Positions 41,927 to 51,216 of a stretch of 64,000 nt of DNA are shown piece after piece. The notes under the pieces were generated by a model. It ran no database searches and was not told the origin of the DNA. It was given only the letters and a program-made list of their open reading frames with translations. The translations under genes were made by a program, and so were the position numbers. The DNA is from Sphingomonas_Q fennica_A. Its GTDB lineage: Bacteria > Pseudomonadota > Alphaproteobacteria > Sphingomonadales > Sphingomonadaceae. Where the stretch lies: NCBI GenBank assembly GCA_036946415.1, contig JAQIJD010000002.1, forward strand, positions 124,001 to 188,000, written 5' to 3'. How positions within the stretch are numbered: position 1 is the stretch's first letter; every line of letters starts with the position of its first letter.

Positions 41927-43126
41927 CTATCGTGCGGGCCGCACCATCCTGAGCGACAGGAAGGCGATAACGTAGACCGTCAGGATCACCGCCGCCATCG
42001 GCCGGGCGGTGCCGTCGTGGAGCAGGCCGGCGAGGCTCGCGCCGATCGCGCCGATGCCGAACTGGATGCAGCCGACCAGCGCCGAGGCCGCGCCCGACCG
42101 CGCCGGGTCGTGCGCCAGCGCGCCGGCGAAGGCGTTGGGTTGGGTGAAGCCGATCGCCGTCACGATCGCGAACAGCGGCACCAGCAGGCCGGCGAGCCCG
42201 CCGAAACCGGTCACAGCATCGATCATCAGCACCGCCGCCGCGGTCAGGCTGCATAGGTTCGCGCGGCGCAGGATCGTATCGTAATGGTGGCGCGCCAGCA
42301 GCCGGCGATTGAGGATGTTGGCGGTGATGAGGCCGATGCCGTTCACCCCCACCACCCAGGCGAAGCCCTGCGGGGAGACGCCGCGCCCGATCAGCACGTC
42401 CGGCGCCACCGCCAGATAGGTCAGCAGCCCGGCGTGGGATGCGCCGCCGGCCAGCGCATAGGCCATCACCTGCGGCTCCCGCAGCAGCGCCAGATAGCTT
42501 TGCGCCGCCGTCTCGCCTCGCGCATGGCTGGCCGCCTCGGTCGAGCGCGATTCGGCGAGGCGGAAGAAGGTGGCGATGCCGACCAGCGCGCCGAACCCCG
42601 CCAGCACCCAGAAGATCGCCCGCCAGCCCGCCACCAGCAATATGCCGCTGCCGATCATCGGCGCCACGATCGGCCCGAGGCTCATCACGAGCAGCAGCGT
42701 CGAGAAGACGTGCGCGCTTTCCTGCGGCGAGAAGCGATCCCGCACCGCCGCGCGCGAGACGACGAGGCCCGCACAGCCACCCACCGCCATCAGGAAGCGG
42801 AAGACGATCAGCAGCCCGATCGAGGGTGCGGCCGCCGCCCCCGCGCTCGCCGCGACATAGAGGGCGATCCCCGCCAGCAGCGGCGTGCGCCGGCCGATCC
42901 GGTCGGAGATCGGCCCGTGGACGAGCTGGCCGAGGCACATGCCGACGTAGAAGGCCGCCACCGTCATCGCACCCGCGGAGGCGGGGGCGGCGAGGTCGCG
43001 CGTCAGCTGCGGCAGCGCCGGCAGATACATGTCGACCGAGAGCGGGGCGAAGAGGTTGAGCCCGCCCAGCACCAATACCAGGCCGAGGCCCGCATGCCCG
43101 GCGGGCGCGGCCCGGCGATCGGTCAA
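41927..43126 (-). CDS. Bcr/CflA family drug efflux MFS transporter
   Basis: A 399-residue permease with FAPLSVDMYLPALPQLTRDL in helix 1 and GQLVHGPISDRIGRRTPLL in loop 2-3, the Bcr/CflA hallmarks. The TTG start at 43126 overlaps the preceding gene's stop (TTGA), so it is coupled to the nitronate monooxygenase. Bcr/CflA members export bicyclomycin, chloramphenicol or sulfonamides. The natural substrate here is unknown. Confidence 0.87.
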   Translation of the reverse strand: MTDRRAAPAGHAGLGLVLVLGGLNLFAPLSVDMYLPALPQLTRDLAAPASAGAMTVAAFYVGMCLGQLVHGPISDRIGRRTPLLAGIALYVAASAGAAAAPSIGLLIVFRFLMAVGGCAGLVVSRAAVRDRFSPQESAHVFSTLLLVMSLGPIVAPMIGSGILLVAGWRAIFWVLAGFGALVGIATFFRLAESRSTEAASHARGETAAQSYLALLREPQVMAYALAGGASHAGLLTYLAVAPDVLIGRGVSPQGFAWVVGVNGIGLITANILNRRLLARHHYDTILRRANLCSLTAAAVLMIDAVTGFGGLAGLLVPLFAIVTAIGFTQPNAFAGALAHDPARSGAASALVGCIQFGIGAIGASLAGLLHDGTARPMAAVILTVYVIAFLSLRMVRPAR

Positions 43127-44145
43127 GCCGCGCGCCGGGACAAGGCCGCTTCCGCCTCGTCGAGCAGCGCGGCGATGATCGCCGCCGCCGGTTCCTCGCG
43201 CTTGACCATGCCGACCGACTGGCCCGCCATCAGCGAGCCATGTTCGACATCGCCGTCGATCACCGCGCGGCGCAGCGCGCCCGCCCAATAATGTTCGATC
43301 TGGAGCTGCGCCTCCACCATCGCCACGCGGCCCTCGTCCAGCGATCCGGCGACCTCGCGCTGCTTGGCGGTGAACAATTCGGTGCCGGCGTTCTTCAGCG
43401 CCCGCACCGGGATCACCGGCAGCCGCGCATCGACCTGCACCGAGGCGACCGCGTCGCGGGCGGAGGCGCGGATGAACGCCTTCTTGAAGGCGGGGTGGGC
43501 GATCGATTCGGTCGCGCAGACGAAGCGCGTGCCCAGCTGCACGCCCGCCGCCCCCATTTCGAGATAGCCGGCGATCGCCTCGCCGCGGCCGATGCCGCCG
43601 GCCACGAACACCGGCACCTCGCCGGCCACCTCGGGCAGCATCTCCTGCGCCAGCACCGAGGTGGAGACGGGGCCGACATGGCCGCCCGCCTCCGATCCCT
43701 CGATCACCAGCGCGTCCGCACCCGAACGGATCAGCTTCTTCGCCAGCGCCAGCGCCGGCGCGAAGCACAGGAGCTTCGCCCCGCTCACCTTGATCCGCTC
43801 GATCGATCCCGCCGGCGGCAGCCCGCCCGCCAGCACGACATGGCCGACCTTGTGGTTCGTGCACACGTCGATCAGCTCCGAAAGCTGCGGGTGCATGGTT
43901 ATGAGGTTCACGCCGAACGGCCGGTCCGTCAGCGCCTTCGTGCCCGCGATCTCCGCATCCAGCAGCGCCGGCGTCATCGCCCCGCAGGCGATCACCCCGA
44001 AGCCGCCGGCGTTGGAGATGGCGGCGACGAGGTTGCGCTCCGACACCCACGACATCGCGCCCGCCATGATCGCGTGGGCGCAGCCGAGGAAGGCGCACCC
44101 ACGCGCCTGCAACCGGTCGAGGCGGGGGTGGGGGGCGTCTGTCAC
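43123..44145 (-). CDS. Nitronate monooxygenase family flavoprotein
   Basis: A 340-residue FMN-dependent TIM-barrel protein of the NPD/2-nitropropane dioxygenase family. It carries MAGAMSWVSERNLVAAISNAGGFGVI near the N-terminus, GSEAGGHVGPVST and the FMN-phosphate site GGIGRGEAIAGYLEMGAAGVQLGTRF (split between two strands). It oxidises alkyl nitronates such as propionate-3-nitronate, protecting cells from plant nitro toxins. Some relatives are enoyl reductases, so the exact reaction is not certain. Confidence 0.88.
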   Translation of the reverse strand: MTDAPHPRLDRLQARGCAFLGCAHAIMAGAMSWVSERNLVAAISNAGGFGVIACGAMTPALLDAEIAGTKALTDRPFGVNLITMHPQLSELIDVCTNHKVGHVVLAGGLPPAGSIERIKVSGAKLLCFAPALALAKKLIRSGADALVIEGSEAGGHVGPVSTSVLAQEMLPEVAGEVPVFVAGGIGRGEAIAGYLEMGAAGVQLGTRFVCATESIAHPAFKKAFIRASARDAVASVQVDARLPVIPVRALKNAGTELFTAKQREVAGSLDEGRVAMVEAQLQIEHYWAGALRRAVIDGDVEHGSLMAGQSVGMVKREEPAAAIIAALLDEAEAALSRRAA

Positions 44146-44149
44146 GGGA

Positions 44150-45409
44150 TCAGGCCGCCTCGTCCGCGTCGAGCCCGTAGGCGGTGTGCAGCACGCGCAC
44201 CGCCAGCTCGGTATAATCCTCGTGGATCAGCACCGAAACCTTGATCTCGCTGGTGGTGATCGCCAGCACGTTGATCTGGCGGTCGGCCAGCGCCTGGAAC
44301 ATCTCCGCCGCCACGCCCGCATGGCTGCGCATGCCGACGCCCACCACCGAGATCTTGGCGACCGCGGTATCGTGGACGAGGCCGGCGAAGCCGATCGTCT
44401 CCTTGGCCTTTTCCAGCACGTCCAGCGCGCGCGCCAGCTCCGCCTGCGGCACGGTGAAGGTCACGTCGGTGGAGCCGGCGCCGTGGCTGACGTTCTGGAC
44501 GATCATGTCGACGTTGATCGAGGCGGCGGCCAGCGGCGTGAAGATGCCGGCGACGGCGCCGGGCCGGTCGGGCACCGCCGTCAGCGTCACCTTCGCTTCG
44601 TTCTTGTCGTGGGCGATGCCGGTGATGAGCTGCCGTTCCATCGTGCTTGCCTCCAGTTCCTCTTCGCCGACGATCATCGTCCCCGGCAGCGTTCCGCCCG
44701 CCGGCGCTCCCTCGAACGAGGACAGCACCTGCACGCGCACCTTTTCCTTCATGGCGAGGCCGACGGAGCGCGTCTGCAACACCTTGGCGCCGACCGAGGC
44801 CAGCTCCAGCATCTCCTCATACGTCACCAGCGGCAGCTTGCGGGCGCGCGGCACGATGCGCGGGTCGGTGGTGTAGACGCCGTCGACGTCGGTATAGATG
44901 TCGCAGCGATCGGCCTTCACCGCCGCCGCCACCGCCACCGCCGACGTGTCCGATCCGCCGCGGCCGAGCGTCGTCACCCGTGCCTCGTCGGTCACGCCCT
45001 GGAAGCCGGGGATCACCGCCACCTCGCCGCCGGCCATCGCCGTCAGCAGCTTCTCGGTGCCGACCGTGCCGATGCGGGCGGACGAATGCGCGTCCGACGT
45101 GCGGACCGGCAGCTGCCAGCCCTGCCACGAACGCGCCGGCACGCCGATCGCTTGGAGGGCGATGGCGAGGAGGCCGCTCGTCACCTGCTCGCCCGAGGAG
45201 ACGACCACGTCATATTCGCGCCGGTCGGCGAGCGGCGAGGCCTCGCGGCAGAAGCCGACCAGCCGGTCCGTCTCGCCGGACATGGCCGAGACGACCACCG
45301 CCACCTCGTTGCCCGCCTCGACCTCGCGCTTCACGCGCTGGGCGACGTTGCGGATCCGCTCCATGCCGGCCATGGAGGTGCCGCCGAACTTCATCACGAT
45401 CCGGGCCAT
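44150..45409 (-). CDS. lysC: Aspartate kinase
   Basis: A 419-residue enzyme with KFGGTSMAG at the N-terminus, the GRGGSDTSAVA active-site loop, and two C-terminal ACT domains (about 265-335 and 345-410) for feedback control by lysine/threonine. It makes aspartyl phosphate, the entry to Lys, Met, Thr and Ile synthesis. Length is typical of the monofunctional alphaproteobacterial form. ATG 45409 is chosen, giving MARIVMKFGG. Divergent from ubiG, a common pairing in sphingomonads. Confidence 0.95.
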   Translation of the reverse strand: MARIVMKFGGTSMAGMERIRNVAQRVKREVEAGNEVAVVVSAMSGETDRLVGFCREASPLADRREYDVVVSSGEQVTSGLLAIALQAIGVPARSWQGWQLPVRTSDAHSSARIGTVGTEKLLTAMAGGEVAVIPGFQGVTDEARVTTLGRGGSDTSAVAVAAAVKADRCDIYTDVDGVYTTDPRIVPRARKLPLVTYEEMLELASVGAKVLQTRSVGLAMKEKVRVQVLSSFEGAPAGGTLPGTMIVGEEELEASTMERQLITGIAHDKNEAKVTLTAVPDRPGAVAGIFTPLAAASINVDMIVQNVSHGAGSTDVTFTVPQAELARALDVLEKAKETIGFAGLVHDTAVAKISVVGVGMRSHAGVAAEMFQALADRQINVLAITTSEIKVSVLIHEDYTELAVRVLHTAYGLDADEAA

Positions 45410-45479
45410 CGGCTGTCGAAACGCCTCTCGTCTCAAGAACCGCCTGTCGCGCGGTGTGGCGGCCTGATAGGTGCGGGCC

Positions 45480-46235
45480 ATGGCGAACGCAACATCGAGC
45501 CTTCCGACCCCGCTTGCGCCCTCCAGCGTCCTCCCCGCGGAAGCCGCCCACTTCGGCCGGATGGCGGCGGACTGGTGGGATCCGAAGGGCAGTTCGGCGA
45601 TGCTCCACCGGCTGAACCCCGTCCGCCTGCGCTGGCTGCGCGAACGGGTCGATGCGCATTGGGGCGGCGATCCGCGCGCCCGCCGGCCGCTTGCCGGGCG
45701 CCGCGCGCTCGATGTCGGCTGCGGCGCCGGGCTGCTCGCCGAGCCGCTCGCCCGGATGGGCGCCGCGGTGACCGGCCTCGACGCCGCGCCCGAGAATATC
45801 GCCGCCGCCGCCGTTCACGCCGCGGGGCAGGGCCTTGCCATCGACTATCGCACCGGCGGGATCGAGGCGGTGGCGGGCGAGACGTTCGATCTGGTCGTCT
45901 CGATGGAGGTGGTCGAACATGTCGCCGACCCGCGCACCTTCGTCGCCGGCCTCGCCGCGGCCCTCGCGCCCGGCGGGCTGCTGCTGCTCTCCACCCCCAA
46001 CCGCACGCCGCTGTCGCGCCTGCTGATCGTGACACTTGGCGAAGGGCTGGGGCAGGTGCCGCGCGGCACCCACGACTGGAACCGCTTCCTGACCCCCGAC
46101 GAACTGGCCGCGCTGGTGACGGCGGCGGGACTGACGGTCGACCGCATCGACGGCCTCGCCCTCGATCCTTTACGCGGCTTCACCGTCTCGGACGACCGCT
46201 CGCTCGACTATCTCCTCGCCGCGCGCGGGGGATGA
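45480..46235 (+). CDS. ubiG: Ubiquinone O-methyltransferase
   Basis: A 251-residue class I SAM methyltransferase with HFGRMAADWWDPKG (UbiG signature), SAM site LDVGCGAGLLAEPLARMGA, the VVSMEVVEHVADP block and FLTPDELAALV. It performs both O-methylations in ubiquinone synthesis at the inner membrane. ATG 45480 is preferred over GTG 45471. It is the last core gene before the genomic island. Confidence 0.95.
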   Translation: MANATSSLPTPLAPSSVLPAEAAHFGRMAADWWDPKGSSAMLHRLNPVRLRWLRERVDAHWGGDPRARRPLAGRRALDVGCGAGLLAEPLARMGAAVTGLDAAPENIAAAAVHAAGQGLAIDYRTGGIEAVAGETFDLVVSMEVVEHVADPRTFVAGLAAALAPGGLLLLSTPNRTPLSRLLIVTLGEGLGQVPRGTHDWNRFLTPDELAALVTAAGLTVDRIDGLALDPLRGFTVSDDRSLDYLLAARGG

Positions 46236-46260
46236 GGGCGCCGACGGCGTTGCGGATGCC

Positions 46261-46674
46261 CTATTCGTAGAACTCGGGATCATCGTCCGTTAACGGCGGA
46301 TAGATGATCGGCTTGTCGCCGAAATGACGGCGGACCGATCGCTCCCGGCGATCGTGCAGATCCTCGTCCGGGTCGATATCGGTCGGATAGAAATAGAATA
46401 TTTCGAAGACGCCATCGCGCAGGACATATTCCAGCTCCGACCACCGATGATCGCCGTCCCACAAATCCCATAGATCGCACAGGGCATCGGGTAATCGCCT
46501 GCTGAGTGGCCAGCGGAACAGCATCTGATTGCCAAGGTCTTTATAGATTGATTGACTGATCGCATAATCGATGATCTGGACATATATCAGCGTTGGATTC
46601 GTCGGATATTCAGGATCGGCCATCAGGCGATGTCCGATCTCATCCAAAAGTGCTTCGGCTTCCTCGTTGTCCAT
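46261..46674 (-). CDS. Probable immunity protein for nuclease toxin
   Basis: A 137-residue acidic cytoplasmic protein (DNEEAEALLDEIG at the start, DIDPDEDLHDRRERS and LTDDDPEFYE near the end) without signal or membrane segment. It overlaps the end of the nuclease gene by 35 bases on the same strand. Toxin gene first, small acidic gene directly after, is the classic effector-immunity layout. Base composition is more AT-rich than core genes. No family recognised, so function is inferred from position. Confidence 0.6.
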   Translation of the reverse strand: MDNEEAEALLDEIGHRLMADPEYPTNPTLIYVQIIDYAISQSIYKDLGNQMLFRWPLSRRLPDALCDLWDLWDGDHRWSELEYVLRDGVFEIFYFYPTDIDPDEDLHDRRERSVRRHFGDKPIIYPPLTDDDPEFYE

Positions 46675-47311
46675 GCGTTTGCCCCTTGGGTTGATTCGGA
46701 ATCTTGTCGCTGTGCGGATTGCCATCAACCGTCCACCACACGTTGATATGCGACGGTCGGACCGCACTCCCATCGAATACCGGCACGATCCGCACGCTGA
46801 CGGATCGTCCGGCCCGCTTGTCCCGCGCCCATTGATCCTCCAGCGCGCGATAGCGGCCGCGATTGACGGTCGCGTCCTGCGCATAATGGTTGAAGGCTTC
46901 GGTTGGCCCATTGAAGCGCGCTGCGATATAATGCCCGCCGTCGTCGGTCGCGCGGCGTTCGGCGCCACCCGCCCGGGCCTGTGCCGTGCGCGAACGGACC
47001 GGGGCCCGCGCCACCGTCAGCGCGCCCGTCACCCGTCGTGTTCGATCGCGATCGTCGATCTCATATCTGTAGCCGTTCCGCTCGACCGTCTGATATTCGG
47101 TGTCGGTCGGCGCCGGTGTCCGGGCCGGTCGCGCCGGAGCCAGAATCGTCGGGCCGTCGTGACGCGAGATCGGTCGCGTGCTGGCGGAAGGTCGGGGCGA
47201 TCCCCGCGGCGGCCCATCTTCGGGCAGGCCCCACGTTCCCGAAGCCCCCGCCCCGCCAAAGCTGCCGCCGCCGCCACCGGTAAATCCACCGCCCCTCCAT
47301 GTTCCGGGCAC
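46640..47311 (-). CDS. DNA/RNA non-specific endonuclease toxin domain, N-terminally truncated
   Basis: Residues 120-223 match the Endonuclea_NS_2 type toxin domain: DDGGH (H127 as catalytic base), IAARFNGPTEAFNHYAQDATVNRGRYRALED with the conserved Asn150, and a C-terminal beta hairpin. The first 70 residues are Gly- and Pro-rich linker, as found just before toxin tips of polymorphic toxins. No secretion or delivery domain is present. The frame stops at the junction with the opposite-strand ATPase fragment near 47.3 kb, so the N-terminal carrier was probably lost. GTG 47311 is a nominal start. Confidence 0.65.
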   Translation of the reverse strand: MPGTWRGGGFTGGGGGSFGGAGASGTWGLPEDGPPRGSPRPSASTRPISRHDGPTILAPARPARTPAPTDTEYQTVERNGYRYEIDDRDRTRRVTGALTVARAPVRSRTAQARAGGAERRATDDGGHYIAARFNGPTEAFNHYAQDATVNRGRYRALEDQWARDKRAGRSVSVRIVPVFDGSAVRPSHINVWWTVDGNPHSDKIPNQPKGQTHGQRGSRSTFG

Positions 47312-48608
47312 GGGTCGCGTCTTCGCCGATGTTTTCGCTGGCGCCCTTCGTGCAGGCTGCCAATGACGTGGCCGAGAAGCTCACCGGCACCGCCGCGGCT
47401 GTCGCGATCCTGCCTGTCCCTACCGGCGCCGAAAAGAGCGATGTGTCGGACTGGCTGGCCAACGGCGGCTCGGCCTTCGAACTCCCCCGCAAAGCAGAGG
47501 AGGCGCTGACCAAGCCCGACGAGACGTTCCCCATCGCCGATCTGGAGGCATGGGGCCGGACAACGCCCGTCGCCAAGGCCTTCGTCATGGCACCCTTCGT
47601 CCCGCCCGATGAGGTGGTTGTCGTGACCGGCGATGGCGGCACTAACAAATCGACGCTGGCGCTCCAGATCAGCGCCTGCGCCGCCGCCAACCGTCCCATG
47701 CTCGGCATGAACGTGGTGCCCGGTCCCTCGCTCTACATCACTGCCGAGGACGACGACCGGGAAAACCACTGCGTCTCAGCAAGATCGCCACCACGATCGG
47801 CACGACGCTGAAGGAACTGGCGGGCAAGCTGCATGTCGTCAGCCTACGGGGCCGGCTGAACAACGAGCTGGCGACGTTCGAGAACGACGGCAAGCTCAAG
47901 GTGGCACCCGCCTTCAATCTTCTGCGGGCGACGATCGTGCGCACCGGCGCGAAGCTGGTGACCCTCGACAACGTGGCCCACCTCTATGCCGGCAACGAGA
48001 ACGACCGGCAGCAGGTGACCGCCTTCATCAACCTGCTCTATCGGCTCTGCGGTGACCTCGGCGTGACGATCCTGCTGATCGCCCACCGCAACAAGGCCGG
48101 TGACTCCTATTCCGGCAGCACCGCGTGGCTGAACGCCGTACGGTCCCAGGTGCTGCTCGAACGGCATGACGAGCATGATCGTGATGCCCGCCGCCTCTCG
48201 CTCGGCAAGGCCAACTATGCCCGCGCTGGCGAGACGGTGGACTTCCGCTGGCACGAGTTCGCGCTGGTTCGGGACGACGACCTCCCGGCCGATCAGCGAG
48301 GCGAGCTGGCGGCGAATGCGCTGCAGCATCATGAGCATCAAGCGCAGGATCAGCCAATTGGAAGCCCAGACGCCGAGCACAGACCTGTGGCCCAAGTTCG
48401 TCATCATGTTTCCCGGGGCGGTCAGCCATGCGTTCCCGGCGATCCGCGGAAGCAGCGGCGGATCGATGGGTTCGTCCGCCTGCGACATCAGCTGCGGGAC
48501 GATCTCTACCTCATTCCTTACGGCCTGGCGCGTTTCCTGGTGATTGCTTTGGCAGACCTAGCCATAAGCGTAAACAAACCCATCGTTATGAGGGACGCTG
48601 AAGGGTAA
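47299..48608 (+). pseudogene. RepA-like/primase-helicase AAA ATPase, truncated and frameshifted
   Basis: The first frame begins inside a Toprim-like domain (GTAAAVAILPVPTGAEKSDVSDWLANGG) and enters an AAA_25 ATPase (VVVVTGDGGTNKSTLALQ with Walker A, LYITAEDDDREN). At about 47770 the frame is lost. Adding one G restores HWRLSKIATTIG and continuation through LVTLDNVAHLYAGNEND (Walker B), ILLIAHRNKAGDSYSGSTAW and GKANYARAGETVDFRW. The N-terminal primase/Toprim half is missing, and family-like sequence ends near 48325. This is a phage or plasmid replication gene in decay. Confidence 0.75.
48331..48543 (+). CDS. Small phage-type protein start, possibly truncated
   Basis: A 70-codon frame beginning MSIKRRISQLEAQTPST, which looks like the N-terminus of small basic coiled-coil phage proteins. 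It starts just where the ATPase homology ends. The later residues are compositionally odd (SSGGSMGSSACDIS), suggesting the frame is out of register by then. No good ribosome site. Low certainty. Confidence 0.3.
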   Translation: MSIKRRISQLEAQTPSTDLWPKFVIMFPGAVSHAFPAIRGSSGGSMGSSACDISCGTISTSFLTAWRVSW

Positions 48609-48611
48609 GAT

Positions 48612-49406
48612 ATGACCATCCACGAGATAGCCGACCTCTTACGCAATGACGGCAGGGTCACCCTCAATCACGCCGGCCACTCCCTCACTCTGGACCTCGC
48701 CTACCGTCATGAGAAGCTATACGCTGCGAAGCTGCTGACTGGTCTGGCCTATCCCCAGGCGGACATCGACACAATGCTCATCAACCGCTTCGTCCGACCA
48801 GGCGACCGCGTATTAGACGCCGGTGCGAACATCGGCTTCACGGCTCTCGAATTTATAGCGGCCGGGGCTGATCATGTTACTGCCATGGAGCCGGTATTTG
48901 AGCTGGCCCAGCGACTTGACACGCTTCAGAGCGACCGGCTCCTGCCCTTGAAGCAAGCGATCGGTGCGGTCGAGGGCAGCGCTGAGATTTTCGTGTCTGA
49001 GGCGCATAATCAGGGATCGAGCCTGAACGAGGCCATCAAAGACCTCTTTCCGACGCTGTTCGGTATTCGCACCGAAACCGTGGACATCACGACGGTCGAC
49101 GCGCTTGCGCAAGCGGGAGCGATCTTCGACATCTGGAAGCTTGATATAGAGGGGGCGGAAGCAGACGCGTTGAAGGGTGCGTGCGCTACACTCATTGACA
49201 GCCCGCCCCGCGCCATCATCGCGGAATTATACGAGCCGTTTCTGCCGGACTTCCTCCAGGCGCTACCTGACACCTTCAGCTTCCGCCGCCGTGCCTATCT
49301 GAGCGAAGCGGGCTATGAATTGCTCCTCGTTCCTATCGATCGGGCGCCAGTGGTCCCGATCCACCTGCACAGCCCGATGTATGTCTTCGCACTGGAAGAC
49401 CATTGA
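48612..49406 (+). CDS. FkbM family SAM-dependent methyltransferase
   Basis: A 264-residue methyltransferase with motif I VLDAGANIGFTALEF (about 69-83), the acidic follow-up MEPVFELAQRL, FDIWKLDIEGAEADALKGA and AIIAELYEPFLPDFL typical of FkbM-type O-methyltransferases. It methylates a hydroxyl, often on a polysaccharide or secondary metabolite. AAGGG lies upstream of ATG 48612. It is an intact orphan in the island, more AT-rich than its surroundings, which suggests recent acquisition. Confidence 0.85.
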   Translation: MTIHEIADLLRNDGRVTLNHAGHSLTLDLAYRHEKLYAAKLLTGLAYPQADIDTMLINRFVRPGDRVLDAGANIGFTALEFIAAGADHVTAMEPVFELAQRLDTLQSDRLLPLKQAIGAVEGSAEIFVSEAHNQGSSLNEAIKDLFPTLFGIRTETVDITTVDALAQAGAIFDIWKLDIEGAEADALKGACATLIDSPPRAIIAELYEPFLPDFLQALPDTFSFRRRAYLSEAGYELLLVPIDRAPVVPIHLHSPMYVFALEDH

Positions 49407-49490
49407 TTGCGGCATACAGTGCAGGGCGTCTGAAAAGAGAAACCCGGAGCTCGATGCAGATGCTGGCAAGCCGGTCCTGAGGCCGGCGAA

Positions 49491-49987
49491 TTAACAAGCT
49501 CCGCCGTCGGCCCCATTGCTGAACATCAGAACGCGCGCTTGCTTCCGCGTATCCCTTGTCACGTCCCGCACCGCCTCGCGCTTGTCCTCGTCGGACAGGC
49601 GCCGCCATTCCGGCGCCTTGAACCGCGCCGCCAGCTCGGCATGCAGCATCTGCCCGGCAAGCTCCTGATATTGGCTATGCTCCAGTGGTGAGAGCCGGCG
49701 CCCCGCCACCGTCTTCGGCACCGGTCCGACATCCGACCCGGCGCGGGCAGATCGGCCAACACGCGGACACCGTCATATCCCGTGATGTCGAGGATGCGCG
49801 CATCCGCTGGAATGGTCTCGTCGATAATCCGGGGATCACCCTGTCGGCCACGCCGACCGCCGAACCCCTCGGCATATCGACCTGCGGTGACGGCATCCTC
49901 GCCGAAGAACGTCATGCCAAGGCCGGACGGGTTCTCCGCGCCCCATTCGCCACGCGTGCCGTGAAACACCGTTTGCGGCGATCCCTT
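49491..49987 (-). pseudogene. Prophage remnant: ADP-ribosyltransferase-like / internal virion protein fragment
   Basis: Minus-strand reading gives GLLDLKGSPQTVFHGTRGEWG, then TFFGEDAVTAGRYAEGFGG and ARILDITGYDGVRVLADLP, a phage-associated ART-like pattern (HGT..FFGED). The continuation VAGRRLSPLEHSQYQELAGQMLHAEL is in another frame, from about 49720 to the stop at 49491. The upstream end has no start codon in frame. It is a broken C-terminal piece of a larger phage protein. Confidence 0.55.
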
Positions 49988-50331
49988 AAGATCAAGCAGG
50001 CCCGGCAGGGGTTCTTCCGGTGCCCATTGTCATACAGGCCTTGATACATCGGGCTGTCGCGCAAGCCGCCGATCGCTGTTTCCTGTGCCGACGAGCCGTT
50101 CAGGCCGAGCAGACCCCGCATGCCGCCAAGGGCATCCGTGCCGGCGGTCATGTATGGGGTGAGATAGCCCTCGGTCCGGTTAAACTGATCGCGCTGCAAG
50201 TCCGATGCAGCGTTGATGGCCGCTGTCTGTTGCGCAGCAGCCTGAGCCAGCGCCTTCTTGTTGGACTTCGCGGACAGCGCCTGGCCGAGAATCCCGCCAC
50301 CAAGCTTCGCAATGCTGCCAAACAGAGACAT
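49912..50331 (-). pseudogene. Prophage remnant: DNA-ejection protein N-terminal fragment
   Basis: ATG 50331 follows GAGGGTGGC and starts MSLFGSIAKLGGGILGQAL. It continues through SNKKALAQAAAQQTAAINAASDLQRDQ (split by helix breaks) and YLTPYMTAGTDALGGMRGLLG, typical of phage DNA-injection proteins. After SPMYQGLYDNG the frame enters the out-of-frame ART-like fragment, so the natural C-terminus is lost. Confidence 0.6.
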
Positions 50332-50473
50332 GCCACCCTCGCGCACATGATGCTATCGCGAGAGCCGGGGCCGCTCTATTTACGTCCATCGGCATATATA
50401 GCAGGTGACCCGATCTGTGTCACCCAAAGATCAGTCTGCATCTCCTGAAATAGTCGAATTATGGCCTTTCTGA

Positions 50474-51157
50474 CTAACGCTCAGGTTCGAACCTGTGCCA
50501 ATCATTCTCGGTCGGCAAGTCGGGGCCGGGAGCAGAACGCCGGACGACGTTTAGGACGCGCAGTTTCAGTTGCCCGTAATGAGGACTGCAATTTCCCAGA
50601 CCTGATGTGACCCGAGTGCCGCGAACTCGCTCGAAAGCGACCGGGGAGCCGTCCCAGCAATCATCAGCATCCCCTGGCCAAGAGTCGGTAAGTCGATCAA
50701 TATCCGCGACGAGGGCCCTATAAGTGGCGGTGGGCATCGAGAAGCGGCGATGCGAATACCGCGGCACGTCATTGGTTTTGTCCAGCACGACTAACGTTCC
50801 TGCGGCCCCACTGGCTTTCGAGCGCAGCGAGACGGCCAAGGCATATTCGCTCGTCCCAAACGACGGCATTGCGATGAAGCGCAAACCATCTCCATGCAAA
50901 TCTTGAATTGGCGGCAGCTTGACGAGAAACTTTACTACGAATTCACGAATGAAGGCATTGCCAGACTGCTGCAATGACGCCTCGTGCGTGCGGCTTTCCT
51001 CCATTAGTTGAGCGTTCAGCGCACGATTTTGGAGCCACGCCTGCTCCCTAATCGCGGCGCTCCTACCTAGTTGGATTACAAATAAGACAGCTGTGACGTA
51101 GCCGATCCGGTGCAGCCATATGTGCCTACGCGGCGGCTTACTGCCCAAGGCTACCAT
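50474..51157 (-). CDS. Membrane-anchored hypothetical protein
   Basis: A 227-residue protein with one N-terminal membrane helix (about residues 18-33, GYVTAVLFVIQLGRSAA) and a long outside domain. The outside part starts with a charged helix (LQNRALNAQLMEESRTHEASL) and then mixed alpha/beta sequence with two Cys (DDCWDG, GNCSPH). ATG 51157 has GGAG six bases upstream. Intact, AT-richer than core genes, family not recognised. Confidence 0.65.
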   Translation of the reverse strand: MVALGSKPPRRHIWLHRIGYVTAVLFVIQLGRSAAIREQAWLQNRALNAQLMEESRTHEASLQQSGNAFIREFVVKFLVKLPPIQDLHGDGLRFIAMPSFGTSEYALAVSLRSKASGAAGTLVVLDKTNDVPRYSHRRFSMPTATYRALVADIDRLTDSWPGDADDCWDGSPVAFERVRGTRVTSGLGNCSPHYGQLKLRVLNVVRRSAPGPDLPTENDWHRFEPER

Positions 51158-51216
51158 CGCCCGCTCCACGCTATGCCTGGCGGTATCGCCTACAGCTATC
51201 GATCGCGTCTTGCTCG

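Noticed and set aside
46236..46300. Left attachment site of the genomic island
   Set aside because: No copy of the tRNA-Leu 3' end is visible near the ubiG side, so no att pair is claimed.
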